Of a DNA stretch of 64,000 bases, positions 53,779 through 61,718 are shown piece after piece. Each line of letters opens with the position of its first letter. Position 1 is the first letter of the stretch. Source of the DNA: Streptomyces lavendofoliae (GTDB lineage: Bacteria; Actinomycetota; Actinomycetes; Streptomycetales; Streptomycetaceae); the NCBI RefSeq assembly GCF_014649735.1, contig NZ_BMTP01000016.1:1-64000 (forward strand), in the 5' to 3' direction. Below the pieces are notes generated by a model. The model saw only the letters and a list, made by a program, of their open reading frames with translations, made no database searches and was not told the origin of the DNA. The position numbers were made by a program, and so were the translations under genes.

Positions 53779-56130
53779 CTAGCCGCGCAGGGCCGCCGCC
53801 AGGTACGGCGCCGTGCGGCTGCCCGGCGCCCCCGCGACCTCGGCCGGCGTCCCGGCGGCGACGACGCGGCCCCCCTCGTCACCGCCCCCCGGACCCAGGT
53901 CGATCACCCAATCCGCGCCGGCCACCACGTCCATGTCGTGCTCGACGACCACCACCGAGTGCCCGGCGTCCACCAGCCCGTGCAACTGCCGCATCAGCAC
54001 CTCGACATCGGCCGGGTGCAGGCCCGTCGTCGGCTCGTCCAGCACGTACAGCGTGTGACCGCGGCGCACCCGCTGCAGTTCGGCGGCCAGCTTGATGCGC
54101 TGCGCCTCGCCGCCGGACAGCTCCGTCGCCGGCTGCCCCAGCCGCAGGTACCCCAGACCCACGTCCAGCAGGGCACCGAGACTGCGCACGGCGGCGGGGG
54201 TGTCCGCGAAGAACTCCGCGGCGGCCTCCACCGTCAGGTCCAGCACCTCGGCGATGTTCCGCCCCCGCAACCGCACCTCGAGCGTCCGGGGGTTGTAGCG
54301 CGCGCCGCCGCAGTCCGGGCACGGCGCGTACGTACTGGGCAGGAACAGCAGCTCCACCGAGACGAACCCCTCGCCCTGGCACGTCTCGCACCGCCCGCCC
54401 GCCACGTTGAACGAGAAGCGCCCCGCCCGGTAGCCGCGCGCCCGTGCCTCCTCCGTCGCCGTGAACAACCTGCGCACCACGTCGAACAACCCCGTGTACG
54501 TCGCCAGGTTCGAGCGCGGTGTCCGGCCGATCGGGCGCTGGTCCACCGACACCAGGCGGCCCACGCCCGGACGTTCGCCGGACAGCTCGCCCACGAGCGT
54601 CGACTTGCCCGAACCCGACACCCCCGTCACCGCCGTCAGGGCGCCCAGCGGCAGCTCCGCCTCCAGGCCCCGCAGGTTGTGCCGCGTCACGGGGCCGACC
54701 TCCAGCCACCCCGACGGCTCCCGCACCCTCCGTGCCGGCGCCGGGCCCCGGTCGAACAGGAACCGGCGCGTCACCGACTCCCCGGCCGCGCGCAACCCCT
54801 CCGGCGGGCCGCTGTGCAGCACCCTGCCGCCGCGCTCGCCCGCCCCGGGCCCGACGTCCACCAGCCAGTCGGCGCGCCGCACCACGCCCAGGTGGTGCTC
54901 GACCACGAACACCGAGTTGCCGGCCGCCTTCAGCCGGTCCAGCACCACCAGCAGCGCCTCCGTGTCGGCCGGGTGCAGCCCCGCGGACGGCTCGTCCAGC
55001 ACGTACACCACCCCGAACAGGCCCGACCGCAACTGGGTGGCCAGCCGCAAGCGCTGGAGCTCGCCGGGGGAGAGGCTCGGCGCGGGCCGGTCCAGGCTCA
55101 GGTATCCGAGGCCCAGCTCCGTGACGGTGCCGATCCGGCCCGCCAGGTCGGCGGTGAGCACCCGCGCGGTCTCCCCGCCCCCGGCCCGGGCCCGCTCCAG
55201 GACCTCCGCCAGCTCGGTGAGCGGCAGCGCGGCCAGCTCCGCGATGGTCCGCCCCGCGAAGGTGACCGCCAGCGCCTCCGGACGCAGGCGGCTCCCGCCG
55301 CACGCCGGGCAGGGGGCGCTCGTCAGGAACCGTTCCGCCCGCGCCCGCAGCGCCGGGCTCTTCGAGTCGGCGAACGTCCGCAGGACGTACCGCCGCGCAC
55401 TCGTGTACGTGCCCTGGTAGGGGCGCTGGATGCGGCCGGCCTCCCGCACCGGGTGCACGGTCACCACCGGCCGCTCGTCCGTGAACAGGATCCAGTCCCG
55501 GTCCTCGCGCGCCAGCTCCCGCCACGGCCGGTCGACGTCGTACCCCAGGGCCTCCAGGACGTCGCGCAGGTTCTTGCCCTGCCAGGCGCCCGGCCAGGCC
55601 GCGATCGCCCCCTCCCGGATCGACAGGCCCGGGTCGGGCACCAGCAGCTCCTCGCCGGTGCTGTGCACCCGGCCCAGGCCGTGGCACTCGGGGCACGCCC
55701 CGGCGGCCGTGTTCGGCGAGAAGGCGTCCGAGTCCAGCCGCCCGGCGCCCTCGGGGTGGTCGCCCGCCCGCGAGAACAGCATCCGCAGCGAGTTCGACAG
55801 CGTGGTGACCGTACCGACGGAGGACCGCGACCCCGGTGAGGAACGGCGCTGCTCCAGCGACACCGCCGGCGGCAGCCCCGTGACCTCCCCCACCTTCGGC
55901 GCCCCCACCTGGTGGATCAGCCGCCGCGCGTACGGGGCGACGGACTCGAAGTAGCGGCGCTGCGCCTCCGCGTAGATGGTCCCGAAGGCGAGGGACGACT
56001 TGCCGGAGCCGGAGACTCCGGTGAACACGACGAGCGCGTCCCGAGGGACGTCCACGTCCACCGCGCGCAGATTGTGCTCCCGGGCGCCCCGGACGCGGAC
56101 GTACGGATCGAGGTCGCGAGAGCCCGGCAT
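53779..56130 (-). CDS. UvrA2-type ABC ATPase
   Basis: A 783-residue UvrA paralogue. Two ABC ATPase units are intact, with Walker A GVSGSGKSSLAFGT and GVSGSGKSTLVGEL, ABC signatures LSPGELQRL and LSGGEAQRIK, and Walker B YVLDEPSAGLHP and YVLDEPTTGLHP. Zinc-binding CPECHG, CPACGG, CETCQG and CPDCGG are present. It is about 150 residues shorter than UvrA and lacks the UvrB-interaction region, as in UvrA2 proteins linked to resistance to DNA-binding drugs. The ATG at 56130 is chosen because a TAGACT box ends 7 nt upstream; a GTG at 56154 is the alternative. Confidence 0.92.
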   Translation of the reverse strand: MPGSRDLDPYVRVRGAREHNLRAVDVDVPRDALVVFTGVSGSGKSSLAFGTIYAEAQRRYFESVAPYARRLIHQVGAPKVGEVTGLPPAVSLEQRRSSPGSRSSVGTVTTLSNSLRMLFSRAGDHPEGAGRLDSDAFSPNTAAGACPECHGLGRVHSTGEELLVPDPGLSIREGAIAAWPGAWQGKNLRDVLEALGYDVDRPWRELAREDRDWILFTDERPVVTVHPVREAGRIQRPYQGTYTSARRYVLRTFADSKSPALRARAERFLTSAPCPACGGSRLRPEALAVTFAGRTIAELAALPLTELAEVLERARAGGGETARVLTADLAGRIGTVTELGLGYLSLDRPAPSLSPGELQRLRLATQLRSGLFGVVYVLDEPSAGLHPADTEALLVVLDRLKAAGNSVFVVEHHLGVVRRADWLVDVGPGAGERGGRVLHSGPPEGLRAAGESVTRRFLFDRGPAPARRVREPSGWLEVGPVTRHNLRGLEAELPLGALTAVTGVSGSGKSTLVGELSGERPGVGRLVSVDQRPIGRTPRSNLATYTGLFDVVRRLFTATEEARARGYRAGRFSFNVAGGRCETCQGEGFVSVELLFLPSTYAPCPDCGGARYNPRTLEVRLRGRNIAEVLDLTVEAAAEFFADTPAAVRSLGALLDVGLGYLRLGQPATELSGGEAQRIKLAAELQRVRRGHTLYVLDEPTTGLHPADVEVLMRQLHGLVDAGHSVVVVEHDMDVVAGADWVIDLGPGGGDEGGRVVAAGTPAEVAGAPGSRTAPYLAAALRG

Positions 56131-56137
56131 GACCGCC

Positions 56138-56143
56138 AGTCTA
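56138..56143 (-). promoter_or_regulatory. -10 box for leaderless uvrA2, overlapping upstream stop codon
   Basis: On the minus strand TAGACT ends 7 nt before the uvrA2 ATG. Its first three bases are the TAG stop codon of the luciferase-like gene. No ribosome site precedes uvrA2. No -35 at standard spacing is convincing; TTGACC is present but only 12 bp upstream. Confidence 0.5.
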
Positions 56144-57151
56144 GGCGTCCGCACTGGTCAAACCCGCGACACGGGCGAGCCTGGCGAAGGAGTCCAGCAG
56201 TGCCGCGCGATCGTACGTGCTCGTCGTCACCAGCAGCTCGTCCGCCGCGGTCAGCGCCACCGCCTCCTCCAGCGCGTCCCGCACCTGCTCCTCGGTGCCG
56301 TGGATGTGCCCGCGCAGCCCCGCCGCGTAGAACTCCCGCTGCCTGGCCGTCATCGCCGACCCGTCGATCCGTTCCGGCGGCACCAGCGGCGGGAACTCGC
56401 CCCGCGTCCGGGAGTAGGCCAGCGCCCACGCCTCCGGCATCAGCATCCGCGCCGCCTCCTCCTCGGTGGCGGCGACCGCGACCGTGCCCGCCACCACGAC
56501 GTACGGTTCCGGCGACCACACGGAGGGCCGGAAGTCCGCCCGGTACCGCTCGATCGCCGCCACCACCTTCGGCCGGTCCCTCAGGTCGCCGATCACCAGC
56601 GGCAGCCCCGCCGCCGCGGCGATCGCCGCGCCCTCCCCGGTGGCCAGGACGAACGGCGGCACCCGCAGCCCCTCGGCGGGGCGCGCGTGCACCCGCGGGT
56701 GCACGCGCTGCGTGCCGGTGAACCAGCCGAGCAGCTCGTCCAGCTGCCCCGCGAAGTCGTCCGCGTCCCCCTTGCCGCGGCCCAGCGCCCGCCGCACCCC
56801 GTCCGTGAAGCCGACCGACCGGCCCAGCCCCATGTCGATCCGCCCAGGGAACAGCGACTCCAGCACCCCGAACTGCTCGGCCACCACCAAGGGCTGGTGG
56901 TTGGGCAGCATCACCCCGCCCGTGCCCACCCGGATCGTGCTCGTCGCGGCGGCCACGGCGGCCGCCAGGACGGTCGGCGCCGCACCGGCGACGCCCGGCA
57001 CGCCGTGGTGCTCCGACACCCAGAAGCGGTGGTAGCCGAGCCCCTCCAGCTCGCGGGCGAGGGACACGGTGGCGCGCAGGGCCGCCCCGTCGTCCTCCCC
57101 CTCCCGGGTGCGGGACCGGTCCAGTACCGACAGACGCGTCGCAGCGATCAT
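56141..57151 (-). CDS. LLM-class flavin-dependent oxidoreductase
   Basis: A 336-residue luciferase-like monooxygenase. Typical blocks are LEGLGYHRFWVSEHHGVPG, IRVGTGGVMLPNHQPLVVAEQF, RIDMGLGRSVGF and LATGEGAAIAAAAGLPLV. It would use reduced flavin supplied by a reductase; substrate unknown. The ATG at 57151 has AGGACGTGAG upstream; a TTG 21 nt earlier is possible. Its stop is embedded in the uvrA2 -10 box. Confidence 0.92.
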   Translation of the reverse strand: MIAATRLSVLDRSRTREGEDDGAALRATVSLARELEGLGYHRFWVSEHHGVPGVAGAAPTVLAAAVAAATSTIRVGTGGVMLPNHQPLVVAEQFGVLESLFPGRIDMGLGRSVGFTDGVRRALGRGKGDADDFAGQLDELLGWFTGTQRVHPRVHARPAEGLRVPPFVLATGEGAAIAAAAGLPLVIGDLRDRPKVVAAIERYRADFRPSVWSPEPYVVVAGTVAVAATEEEAARMLMPEAWALAYSRTRGEFPPLVPPERIDGSAMTARQREFYAAGLRGHIHGTEEQVRDALEEAVALTAADELLVTTSTYDRAALLDSFARLARVAGLTSADA

Positions 57152-57188
57152 CGAGCTCACGTCCTGGTTCAACGCCCGCGGCCGGCGG

Positions 57189-57241
57189 GGATTCCCGGCC
57201 GAGGCCGGCCGGGATTCCCGGCCGAGGCCGGCCGGGATTCC
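57189..57241. repeat. 23-bp tandem repeat, 2.3 copies
   Basis: Two full copies of a 23-bp unit beginning GGATTCCCGGCCGAGGCC (57189-57211 and 57212-57234) and a partial third fill the divergent gap between the oxidoreductase and HAD genes. Each unit contains an inverted GGCC core. Confidence 0.85.
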
Positions 57242-57255
57242 CTACGCTGGGCACC

Positions 57256-57744
57256 GTGACCCGAAACAGCAGGCCACTGGCCGTCTTCGACCTGGACAAC
57301 ACCCTGTCCGACGCCCGCCACCGGCAGCCGTTCCTGGAACGCCGCCCGCGCGACTGGGCCGCCTTCTTCGCCGCCGCCCCGCAGGACCCGCCGCTGGCGC
57401 GCGGTGTGGAGATGTGCATGGAGGCGGCCGGGGAGTGCGACGTGGTGTACCTCACCGGCCGCCCCGAGCGGTGCCGCCGGGACACGGTCGCCTGGCTGGC
57501 CGCGCAGGGCCTGCCGGACGGCCCGCTCCACATGCGCGGCGACCAGGACCGCCGGCCGGCCCGGGTCACCAAACTGGAGGTCCTGCGCCGGCTCTCCGCC
57601 GGCCGCGAGGTCCGCATGCTCGTCGACGACGACGAACTGGTCTGCGACGCCGCCGAGCGCGCGGGGTACCGGGTGGTACGGGCCCGCTGGGCGGAGAGTT
57701 CCGACGCGCTGCTGGAGGCGCAGGAGCGGGAGGGCCGCACCTGA
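57256..57744 (+). CDS. HAD-superfamily phosphatase-like protein
   Basis: A 162-residue HAD protein. Motif I VFDLDNTLSD carries both catalytic aspartates; LTGRPERC is motif II; VDDDELVCDAAERAGYRVV is motif IV. The small size and TGRPE resemble polynucleotide-kinase 3'-phosphatase domains and acid phosphatase-like proteins, but the substrate is unknown. The GTG start has no ribosome site; TACGCT (57243-57248) ends 7 nt upstream, so it may be leaderless. Confidence 0.85.
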   Translation: MTRNSRPLAVFDLDNTLSDARHRQPFLERRPRDWAAFFAAAPQDPPLARGVEMCMEAAGECDVVYLTGRPERCRRDTVAWLAAQGLPDGPLHMRGDQDRRPARVTKLEVLRRLSAGREVRMLVDDDELVCDAAERAGYRVVRARWAESSDALLEAQEREGRT

Positions 57745-57762
57745 GCCGGCGCCGGGTCCCGG

Positions 57763-57990
57763 TCAGCCGGCGTCCCCGGCGGACTCGTCCAGACGGAAGC
57801 CGACCTTCATGCCGACCTGGTAGTGGGCGATCCGCCCGTCCTCGATGTGCCCTCTGACCTGCGTCACCTCGAACCAGTCGAGGTTGCGCAGCGTTTCGGA
57901 GGCGCGCGCGATGCCGTTGCGCATCGCGTCGTCCACGCCCTCGTGCGAGGTGCCGACGATCTCGGTGACGCGGTAGGTGTGGTGCGACAT
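57763..57990 (-). CDS. Dodecin family flavin-binding protein
   Basis: A 75-residue dodecin: MSHHTYRVTEIVGTSHEGVD, DAMRNGIARASETLRNLDWF and IAHYQVGMKVGFRLDE match the family over its full length. Dodecins assemble as hollow dodecamers storing riboflavin or FMN in the cytosol. GAGGAG precedes the ATG. It stands alone. Confidence 0.95.
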   Translation of the reverse strand: MSHHTYRVTEIVGTSHEGVDDAMRNGIARASETLRNLDWFEVTQVRGHIEDGRIAHYQVGMKVGFRLDESAGDAG

Positions 57991-58129
57991 GGGGGTCTCC
58001 TCGTTCGCCCGGTCGTCATCGCCCGGTGGTGCGTCCTTCCACCGTGCACCAGGACGCCGGGGTCCGCGCGGCATGCGGGGGCGGGGGTGTGGTCGCGGGG
58101 GTGATGGCGGGCCGTGGCGGTGCCACCCC

Positions 58130-58158
58130 TTGACCCGCCACTTGGTCCATACCAAAAT
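58130..58158 (+). promoter_or_regulatory. Promoter with DasR-like operator for solute-binding gene
   Basis: TTGACC (58130-58135), a 17-bp spacer and CAAAAT (58153-58158) form a promoter. The perfect inverted repeat TTGGT-N4-ACCAA (58142-58155) overlaps spacer and -10. Its TGGTCCATACCA core differs at two of twelve positions from the DasR (GntR-family) consensus TGGTCTAGACCA and resembles the TGGTCCAGACC-type repeats of chitinase promoters. Confidence 0.65.
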
Positions 58159-58241
58159 CCAGCCATCACGCCCGCGGCGAACCCGCTTCGCCTCCCCCCA
58201 CGTCGGGTCCACTGTTCCTGCACACGCAAAAGGTGACCCCC

Positions 58242-59531
58242 GTGACGTACGTGAAGAAGCGCTTGCCCGGCTGGGCGTGCGCGCTCGTTTCCGTGGCCGT
58301 GGCCGCGCCCGGCCTGACCGGCTGCGGCGTCCTGCCCGGCGGTGACGGCGCGGAAGGCACCCGCACGGTGTCGGTGTGGCTGATGAAGGGCAGCGTCTCC
58401 GACGCCTTCCTGGAGAGGTTCACCACCGCGTACGAGGAAGACCACCCCGGCGTCGCGATCGAGGTCGCCTTCCAGGAGTGGACGGGCATCGGCAAGAAGG
58501 TCACCGCGGCGCTGGAGAGCGAGGACGCCCCGGACGTCATCGAGGTCGGCAACACCCAGGTCGCCCAGTACGCGGAGACGGACCTGCTGCACGACCTGAC
58601 GCTCGAATCGGTGCGGGACCTCGGCTACGAGGACTGGCTGCCCGGCCTCGCCGAGCCCGGCAAGGTCGACGGCTCGCAGTACGGCATCCCCTGGTACGCC
58701 GCGAACCGGGTGGTCATCTACAACAAGGACCTGTTCGACCGCGCCGGGATCGAGTCCCCGCCGGCGACCCGCGAACAGTGGCTGGAGGACACCGGGAAGC
58801 TCGACGAGACTCCCGGCGGCATCCAGGGCATCTACCTCGCCGGGCAGGACTGGTACACGCTCGCCGGCTTCGTCTGGGACGAGGGCGGCGAGCTGGCGGT
58901 GCGGAAGGACGGCGTCTGGACGGGCGCCCTGGACACCCCCGCCGCGCTGCGCGGCATGGCCGTCTACAAGGAACTCCAGGCGCTCGGCGAGGGCCCCAGG
59001 AACGCCGACGAGGAGAACCCGCCGCAGGCCCAGGTCTTCGCCCGCGGCGACGTGGCCCAGATCATCGCGCCGCCGAGCGCGGCGGCCGCCATCCAGGAGC
59101 GGAACCCCGCGCTCAAGGACAAGCTCGGGTTCTTCCCGATCCCCGGCCGGACGGCCGGCAAACCGTGCCCGGTCTTCACGGGCGGTTCCGACCTGATCAT
59201 TCCGCGCAGGTCCGACGACCGGGACGCCGCCATGGACGTCGTGGCGGCGCTGGCCGGCGAGAAGTGGCAGACCGACCTCGCCCGCACCATGAACTACGTC
59301 CCCAACAAGGCCACGCTGGCCTCCGCCGTCGAGGGCCAGGAAGCCACCGCGGCGATGGCGGTCGGCGCCGCACGCGGCCGGGCGACCCCCAACTCCCCGG
59401 AGTGGGCGGCCGTCGAGGAGGCCAACCCCATCAAGCCGTACATGACGGCGGTCCTGGAGGGCGGGTCCCCGGAACGCGCGGCGAAGGCGGCCTCGGCCCG
59501 GATCACCGCCATCCTGCGGGGCCGCCCCTGA
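58242..59531 (+). CDS. Sugar ABC transporter solute-binding lipoprotein
   Basis: A 429-residue family-1 extracellular binding protein. Lipobox GLTGC gives Cys28; the mature part has VSVWLMKGSVSDAFLERFTT, YGIPWYAANRVVIYNKDLFD and VFTGGSDLIIPRRSDDRDAA, all typical of oligosaccharide binders. The GTG at 58242 is preferred over 58233 because AAAGGTGA then falls at 7 nt. No permease or ATPase gene adjoins, so it must use a distant transporter. The upstream DasR-like operator suggests an aminosugar or chito-oligosaccharide ligand. Confidence 0.9.
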   Translation: MTYVKKRLPGWACALVSVAVAAPGLTGCGVLPGGDGAEGTRTVSVWLMKGSVSDAFLERFTTAYEEDHPGVAIEVAFQEWTGIGKKVTAALESEDAPDVIEVGNTQVAQYAETDLLHDLTLESVRDLGYEDWLPGLAEPGKVDGSQYGIPWYAANRVVIYNKDLFDRAGIESPPATREQWLEDTGKLDETPGGIQGIYLAGQDWYTLAGFVWDEGGELAVRKDGVWTGALDTPAALRGMAVYKELQALGEGPRNADEENPPQAQVFARGDVAQIIAPPSAAAAIQERNPALKDKLGFFPIPGRTAGKPCPVFTGGSDLIIPRRSDDRDAAMDVVAALAGEKWQTDLARTMNYVPNKATLASAVEGQEATAAMAVGAARGRATPNSPEWAAVEEANPIKPYMTAVLEGGSPERAAKAASARITAILRGRP

Positions 59532-59565
59532 CACCCACCCCCGCCCTCGCGCCGGCGGACGGCGG

Positions 59566-59665
59566 CCCGGCACGGCCCGGCACGGCACGGCCCGGCACGG
59601 CACGGCACGGCACGGCACGGCACGGCACGGCACGGCCCGGCACGGCCCGGTACGGCCCGGTCCGG
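59566..59665. repeat. Pentanucleotide repeat, twenty units
   Basis: Twenty uninterrupted five-base units of the form CACGG or CCCGG (two end in TACGG/TCCGG) occupy exactly 100 bp. It starts 35 bp after the solute-binding gene stop and ends about 290 bp before olsB. Eight consecutive identical CACGG units lie in its centre. Confidence 0.92.
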
Positions 59666-59958
59666 CCGCCGGCGCGGGGGCCGGCCGGATGCGGGGCGCG
59701 GTACGCGCGGTCGGCCCGGGAGCGGCGGTTCGGTGTGCCGCCCATCGGGCGGGGCCGGGTGCCCCGGCGCGTCCCCCGGGCCGGGGGAGCCGCGGCGGGG
59801 CACCCGGCCGCGTCCGGACGGCGCACCCGGGCATTCAGCCGTCGCACATCCCGGCTCCGCCGCGCGGTCATGTCGAGTCCAGCCGGCCACGGAAGAAGTA
59901 AGGGGCCGGGCCGGCGCAGCCACGGTCCGGGCCCTTCCCTCCGGCATTGGAGTCCACC
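59666..59958. other. Intergenic region before olsB
   Basis: About 290 bp of very GC-rich sequence without a supported gene. It should hold the olsBA promoter, but none could be fixed. Confidence 0.4.
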
Positions 59959-60744
59959 ATGCCCGCTTCCCCCGCCGCGCTCGCCCACACCCCGGCCGGC
60001 CCAGCCGCGCCGCAGCCCCGGTACGTCGTCGCCCTGGCCCGCGAGCAGGAGGAGGTACGGGCCGCCCAGCGGCTCCGGCACCAGGTCTTCGCCGGGGAGC
60101 TCGGGGCCCACCTCGACGGGCCGGAACCCGGCCTGGACGGCGACGCGTTCGACGCCTACTGCGACCACCTCCTGGTACGGGAGGAGGCCACCGGCGAGGT
60201 CGTCGGCACCTACCGCCTGCTCCCTCCCGACCGCGCCCGCGTCGCCGGCCGGCTCTACTCGGAGGGGGAGTTCGACCTCACCCGGCTCGACCCGCTCCGC
60301 GACGACCTCGTCGAGGTCGGCCGCTCCTGTGTGCACCCCGCGCACCGCAACGGCGCCGTCATCTCCCTCATCTGGGCCGGCATCGCCCGCTACATGACCG
60401 CGACCGGCCACACCTGGCTGGCCGGCTGCTGCTCCCTCCCGCTCGCCGACGGCGGTGCCCTCGCCGCCGCCACCTGGGACACCGTCAAGGCCAAGCACCT
60501 GGCCCCCGAGGAGTACTGGGTCACCCCGCACCGCCTGTGGTCCGGCGACGGCGTCACCCGGCCCGCCGGCCGTACCGAGCTGCCGCCGCTGCTGCGCGGC
60601 TACCTGCGCCTCGGCGCCTGGGTCTGCGGGGCGCCCGCCCACGACGTGGACTTCGGCGTCGCCGACCTGTACGTCCTGCTGTCGCTGCGCCGCACCGACC
60701 CCCGCTACCTGCGCCACTTCCTCTCCCTGGCGCCCGCCCGGTGA
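59959..60744 (+). CDS. olsB: L-ornithine N-acyltransferase
   Basis: A 261-residue GNAT-fold acyltransferase of the OlsB type, which attaches a 3-hydroxy-fatty acid to ornithine to give lyso-ornithine lipid. Conserved blocks are RLRHQVFAGELG, DAYCDHLLVREEATGEVVGT, GRSCVHPAHRNGAVISLIWA and the C-terminal DVDFGVADLYVLLSL. The ATG at 59959 has GGAG at 6-nt spacing; a TTG at 59947 is rejected. The olsA gene overlaps its stop as GTGA. Confidence 0.88.
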   Translation: MPASPAALAHTPAGPAAPQPRYVVALAREQEEVRAAQRLRHQVFAGELGAHLDGPEPGLDGDAFDAYCDHLLVREEATGEVVGTYRLLPPDRARVAGRLYSEGEFDLTRLDPLRDDLVEVGRSCVHPAHRNGAVISLIWAGIARYMTATGHTWLAGCCSLPLADGGALAAATWDTVKAKHLAPEEYWVTPHRLWSGDGVTRPAGRTELPPLLRGYLRLGAWVCGAPAHDVDFGVADLYVLLSLRRTDPRYLRHFLSLAPAR

Positions 60745-61718
60745 GCGGACCCGTGCCCGGATCGCCGTGGCTGCCCACCGCGCCCTGCACGCCCCGCCAC
60801 TGCGCCCGTACGCCAGGGCCGGCGACGGTCCCACGGGGCCGGGCCGTCGCGCGCCTGGCGGCCGGCCTGGGCACCGTCCTCGCCGGGCTGCTCCTCGCCC
60901 CCCTCATCGCGCCGCTCGGCCGCGCCGCCCGTGACCGGGCCACCCGGCTCTGGTGCCGGGCGGTGCTCCGCGCGTTCGGCGTGCGCCTGCGGGTGGTGGG
61001 CCGCCCCGGGGGAGCCCGCGGACTCGTGGTCGCCAACCACGTCTCCTGGCTCGACGTGCCGCTCGTCGCCGCCGTCCTGCCCGGCCGGATGCTCGCCAAG
61101 AGCGAGGTGCGGCGCTGGCCGGTGCTCGGCCCGGTCGCCGCCCGAGGCGGCACACTCTTCCTCGAACGCGACCGGCTGCGCGCCCTGCCCGGCGCGGTCC
61201 GGGCTCTGGCGGATGCCCTGCGCGGCGGATCACGCGTGGTCGTCTTCCCCGAGGGCTCCACCTGGTGCGGGCGCGCCCACGGCCGGTTCCGGCCCGCCGC
61301 GTTCCAGGCCGCGCTGGACGCGGGCGCCGCCGTCCACCCCGTACGCCTCACCTACCACCCGGCCGGCCCGGCGGCCTTCGTCGGCGACGACCCGCTCGCC
61401 GCCTCGCTGTGGCGCGTGGCGGCGGCCGGCGGGCTGACCGCCGAGGTGCGGATCCTGTCCTCGCTCCCCGCCGGCCGCCACACCGACCGCCGCTCACTCG
61501 CCGCGGCGGCCCAGCGCGCCGTTCACCCGGCCGACGCCGACGACCCGGTCGCCCACGGGTCCGTCCACACGGCCGCCGACCACGACAGGACCGCCGGCAA
61601 CGGCACGGCCGGTCACACGGCCGTCGACAGCGACAGCGCGAACCGCCCCTCCACGTCCGTCCACCAGTGGGCCAGCTCCAGGCCGGCCGCCGCCAGCTCG
61701 CGGCGCACCCCCTCCTGA
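60741..61718 (+). CDS. olsA: Lyso-ornithine lipid O-acyltransferase
   Basis: A 325-residue PlsC-family membrane acyltransferase. One hydrophobic helix (about 40-60) precedes the NHVSWLDVP (HX4D) catalytic motif and FPEGSTWCGR. With OlsB it completes ornithine lipid, a phosphate-free membrane lipid. GTGA overlap with olsB implies coupling. The last ~35 codons run antisense over the 3' end of egtD (106 bp shared), and their low-complexity Ser/Arg composition suggests a dispensable tail. Confidence 0.86.
   Translation: MSGPVPGSPWLPTAPCTPRHCARTPGPATVPRGRAVARLAAGLGTVLAGLLLAPLIAPLGRAARDRATRLWCRAVLRAFGVRLRVVGRPGGARGLVVANHVSWLDVPLVAAVLPGRMLAKSEVRRWPVLGPVAARGGTLFLERDRLRALPGAVRALADALRGGSRVVVFPEGSTWCGRAHGRFRPAAFQAALDAGAAVHPVRLTYHPAGPAAFVGDDPLAASLWRVAAAGGLTAEVRILSSLPAGRHTDRRSLAAAAQRAVHPADADDPVAHGSVHTAADHDRTAGNGTAGHTAVDSDSANRPSTSVHQWASSRPAAASSRRTPS

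Noticed and set aside
59566..59665. CRISPR array
   Set aside because: The repeat is a simple five-base unit with no spacers and no cas genes nearby. The same applies to arrays at 5939 and 19311.
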